Positions 59,662 through 64,000 of a stretch of DNA of 64,000 nt are shown piece by piece. The stretch is taken from assembly GCA_035048485.1 (NCBI GenBank), contig CM068583.1:43739042-43803041 (forward strand). The letters run 5' to 3'. Numbering within the stretch: position 1 is the first letter of the stretch; each line of letters starts with the position of its first letter. The stretch comes from Pteria penguin. Lineage: Eukaryota > Mollusca > Bivalvia > Pterioida > Pteriidae. The translations under genes were made by a program, and so were the position numbers. The notes beneath the pieces were generated by a model. The model had not been told where the DNA came from. It searched no databases and was given only the letters and a program-made list of their open reading frames with translations.

Positions 59662-61930
59662 CTGCAAAGAATAAAAATGTAATTTTACAGCTTATACATG
59701 TAAGTAGGACTTAAGTGAAATTAGTGAAAGGCTCAAAGAACCCATATTCCTCACTTGAATCTTCATATTCAATAAGACAACCTATTCCTCTCAGAATAAG
59801 TTTGGTGATCTATTGCAAGACATGAAATTTCACATTATTATAGACATACATGTACATGCACTAGTAATTCAACGTAGCCTTTTAGTTTTATATTTTCCCC
59901 ACATGTAAAAACAAATATACTGATTAGAAATTTAGAGAAAAACACACTTTTTATATTCTCTTTATATATGTAAACCTACATGTTATGTTCTAAGATAAAT
60001 TTGATGCTACATATACATGAATATTATCATAAGGACCACATAGGTCTATATTGCTCACTTGAGCACAATTTGCTCATTCACAAACAAATTAATGACTACA
60101 TGTACTTGAAGAAATTTGCAGATACATTTTCTTGCTTATTATGTCTGTGACTGCTGACAAATGACTTTAAGCTTTTAAATCATCAATCTTAAGCATGTCC
60201 ATACCTGGTACAAGCCATATTAAACAAAAAAGAAATTCATTAACTTGTTTTGGTTTCAAACAAAACAAGCTTACAGTCAGTGTTGCATGCAACACTAATC
60301 CCCTGCTGTCATTAGTGTGTTTGAGCTAAATGTCTTAATTGGTTGCATCAACACATAGGATATTAATACTAGTGAGCCAGTATTACCACTACCATCTTAT
60401 TTTTTGGTACATTGTAGGTACACATGTATTATTTTAGATACTGACTATTATAAGAGGGTTTAACTGGGATTATTGTCTGCAAGCCCAAAATCTATTTTTA
60501 TCAAGTTACTTTAATATGGATCTTTCGACCCTAAACACAATCCCACACTAGAACTGTTCATAAACTAATATTACATGAAGTATGAATTACATTGGTCTAT
60601 CCTTACTCAAGCAATCTGATCTGGAAACTAAAAAATTATTTTTAGCATCAGTGATCTACATACATGTACTTGACGTTTTGATGCCAAACACAATCCCATG
60701 CAAGCACTCTACATAATCTTCATCAATATTGGTCCGTCATAACTCAAGTTTATCATCTGGAAACCAGACAGACAGACAGACAAAAACACTATAGTCCCCT
60801 CCTGTTCCACTGGAGGGAATTAATAACAAAACCTTTTGCACTTGGTGAGAGTCTGAACTGTTACCCTTCAGTATGCAAAAACTCAATTTATCAAAACTTG
60901 TAGCGGGAAAAACCAAGAAGACTAAAATCTGACAGGAAACTTTCAAATCAAAGTATAATTTTGACAGATACAAAAAAACCGCTACATTTGCAGGGGACTT
61001 TGGGTACTTCATCCCAAGAAAATTTCATCACAAAATGCATGTAGTACATTCCAAAATCACTTTTTTTTTTTTTTTTTTTTTTTTAACTTTTTTGAGTCTT
61101 AAATCCCCAAAATTATTTTTGTATTCTTTCCAATTACATGTACATGCGCATTTATTCAAATATATAAAATCAGTTGAAATACCCAAGATAAATTAGCAGC
61201 CAGCCTACCATGAGAAAATCAAAGTAATCACTTAATTGAAATTGTGCAAAAAAAGAACGGTCCAAAAAGATGTCGAAAAAGTGTTGAAAATTTGATTTCA
61301 GAATGGAATTATTAAAGACAACAACAATTACATGTATTAAACAGCCTTCTAGTCTGGGGCCTCATAATGTTAAATTGCCTTAAAATTTGGCTCAGTTGAG
61401 CTCCACAGTCGTATTAAAATTGTGTACATTAGCCAAATATATTGTACCAGCGAGTCATCAACATACATGTATAATGGTTCTTTATTACATTGTATAGTAC
61501 ATGTTGCAACTGACTTTATATACATCTATTTGTGATATTGTCCATACCATGTGAAAGATATAACATTGAGTGGTTGAGGAATTTTATTACTTTATTACTT
61601 AAACCTTAAGGATTATAGTTTTATTACTCCCCAATTAATCACATTTTACAACAATGTATATTTGCAGAATTGACATATTATGCAAGTAACAATAAAATTC
61701 ATTCTTCAATGACTGTTATCAAACATGTGCTGATATAATTTGTTTGTTTTTCCCTATTACGGCTATATCTTACATTTATATATATGTACATGACTATAAT
61801 GTACTGGTACTAAAAATAGCATAGATAAACAAACTAAACATTGTAGAGAAGGATACTTATATAGCTATATATATATATGTGTGTATGTATTTATATAAAT
61901 ATATACATATTATATATATATATATATTTA

Positions 61931-61981
<51 letters not shown>

Positions 61982-64000
61982 CACGTATACGCACACGTAC
62001 ACATATATATATATAAATATATTACATACCAGTATATTATATATATAATATACATGCTTCATTTAAAGTGTAAAGGATAATCTATTGCGAGTTTCAAGAT
62101 ACCGATTCCAACTGACATTTTTCAAGCTTTATGGCCTCCTCGTGGCAAAGGTGGGACATGTTTACATCCATCTCTGTGTAAAGTTAATCACCCGCTCTGT
62201 TTAAATGCTAATAACTCAACACATACATGAAAAATAATAATGTTTGTATGCAGGTCAAATAGATTTTAAAAATAAAAGAACTATTGGTTTCATGAGTGAA
62301 CTTTCTTTATCTTTTTGGGGTGGATTAGATCATCAGTACACTGGATACTGGTGGAACATTCAGGTTTCTACAAAGAGTTAATATAAAAATTATCGAGTAA
62401 AATATAATACATGAACATCTAGGATACTTCATTTCCACAATGCTCAACAAATTTGGGTTGGTAGTTTAATTCACTGAAAAATTCCTTAAAATTCACAATT
62501 ACCGAGATATCCTTTCCTATAACAGCTAGCGGTGTCCCACCTTTACCTCAACTTAATTGTGTCTCATTAGGAGCACATAAAAACCGAAAATTGACGGTCC
62601 AAATTTGTATTTCAAAACTGACAAATTTGTACATGTATGTACATTAATTGTACTTCACCATCAACAAAAATATTAAAGACAGCTGTTTTCAAGATAATTT
62701 ACAAAATATATAAGTAATTCAATATAATTAACTCCTTAAGAAAATATAATATGCTATGCTGGAAAACAAGTTAAAAACACAAAGTTAAGAAATTTCAGGT
62801 GTATTTTAAAAGGTATAAAGATAATCATGTTTTAACTTTGGCATGATTGAAGTATTCAGATAAGGGTCTCCTAAAGAGGTCTGTATAAGGTTATTCATTA
62901 TCATGAAGGTTTATTTGGGAAGAATAAATGAGTTATTCTATGCTGCTATGCACATGTAAATGAAACAATTTATAAATATAGACATAATTACACTACATGT
63001 ATTGTATTAATAGAAAGAGTGGATTTTAAATTTATGTTTTACCCATTTCACAATAATATTAATTTCTCGTTAATTGTAAAAATATTATATTTACATGTGT
63101 ACACAGTTTACCTAGATACAGAGGTATACATGACTGACCACCAAGGTAAACCAGACATGGACAATTACATCTGTCAACTGGATATACCAAGCTCATAATT
63201 TACTCCTTCATATTTTGCCACAGCTTGTTAAATAACCCCTGAGGCTGTAGATAACCCATATTTATATGTTACTATGCTTAGTATAATAACAACCACCTCT
63301 ATAAATTGATTGTTACAGCATTTTTATATCTTGGAGCAAAGAATATATACACAGACTACAGTGTATATGCTCAAAATGTATATATTTCTCATACATGTAT
63401 TATTGAAGATATATGTTCATGTCTATACTGTAACAATTGATAACTGCATGCTTCTGTGTCACTAATCAAATATATCTCTTTTTGTATATGCTTTAATAAA
63501 CTGCTGTCTAAGATAAACACAATATGCAGATAAGAATTCAGTCAGATGTAAATTTATTTAAGGTCATGTAATGCTGGTTCTGAGACCTGTACCGTAATTA
63601 ACAATCACAGGATTTTATGTAGAATATTTAATTTCAAAGTCTGATATGGAACACTTATATACATGTGACCATTAGAAAAGTTCCACAATGTTACATTGTG
63701 CTCCTAGGAATATAGAAGCCCAAAGGGGGGTTGACCTGTGTTGTGGATTATACATTTGTAATTTACATGTACATGCACCAGTACATGTAAGTTATTATCT
63801 GTATTAATTTCTGTGTAGTCTCAGCAATGATGCAATTGTACATGTAAGTAGTTAATGTATTACATGTATGTGAAGATGTTGTTCCTAAATTTACATTTTA
63901 TAACCTCTAAAATCTATTTGTACGGTAAATTCGAATTCTTTAGACTTTAAATTACAGACAATACATTGCACATGTCATGTAAATACATGTATAATTCTTA
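59662..64000. other. no gene seen; probably intron or upstream of FAS1 gene
   Basis: AT-rich with many ACATGTA motifs, a T-run at 61062-61084 and TA-rich microsatellites at about 61865-62055. The missing 5' exons of the FAS1 gene should lie on the minus strand here or beyond 64000, but I found no convincing exon or signal peptide. Confidence 0.5.
61865..62055. repeat. TA-rich compound microsatellite
   Basis: Alternating (TA)n, TATATAAA and (CA)n-like stretches. Confidence 0.9.

Noticed and set aside
62100..62570. Inverted pair 'caaaggtgggaca' / 'tgtcccacctttac' as a MITE
   Set aside because: The similarity is only about 15 bases and I found no matching ends or target duplication.

Overview
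This is eukaryotic nuclear DNA: AT-rich, low in coding density, with GT-AG introns, many microsatellites and minisatellites, tRNA-derived SINEs, and several classes of transposable element. The SINE family ends in a core plus a tail reading ATCAATCAATC. It occurs together with a spliced GH20 chitobiase and a multi-domain fasciclin (FAS1) gene. I read this as a mollusc, most likely a bivalve; that placement is an inference from the repeat style and gene content, not from a search.

Left half, plus strand (1991-26579): a GH20 chitobiase/beta-N-acetylhexosaminidase-like gene in 12 recognisable exons with consistent phases, ending at a TAA and followed by an AATAAA. The three leftmost exons encode two copies of the C-terminal Ig-like chitobiase domain. 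They join in phase to the N-terminal domain of the complete unit that follows. The window therefore seems to catch the end of one chitobiase unit fused to a second, complete unit. The start of the gene lies left of the window. One intron (7066-19971) holds a 10.9-kb transposon with long, internally repetitive inverted arms, TG...CA ends, a 6-bp target duplication, and one long coding region combining a DDE integrase, an OTU-type cysteine protease and possibly an F-box-like tail. It is broken only by two homopolymer frameshifts. SINEs have inserted in its arms. A 27-copy 51-bp minisatellite follows.

Middle (26600-43000): a 41-bp hairpin-bearing minisatellite, a two-exon 3' gene end that I do not recognise (28575-29270), a 39-bp minisatellite, and a decayed DIRS-like tyrosine-recombinase retrotransposon (30499-35396) with inverted termini, gag-like pieces, RT/RNase H and a truncated recombinase. 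After these come dispersed non-coding repeats and a 52-bp satellite.

Right half, minus strand (43023-59661): a FAS1-domain adhesion protein gene in 12 phase-consistent exons. It has four FAS1 domains, a novel-looking Cys-rich triple insert inside the fourth, and a C-terminal membrane segment. Its 5' end is beyond the recognised exons. Its introns hold an 84-bp satellite (21 copies), two arrays that copy exon ends together with their splice donors, an internally deleted hAT element and a pogo/Tigger-like MITE.

Nothing in the window indicates that the two main genes are co-regulated. Both families are, however, extracellular-matrix or chitin-related in molluscs (inference).
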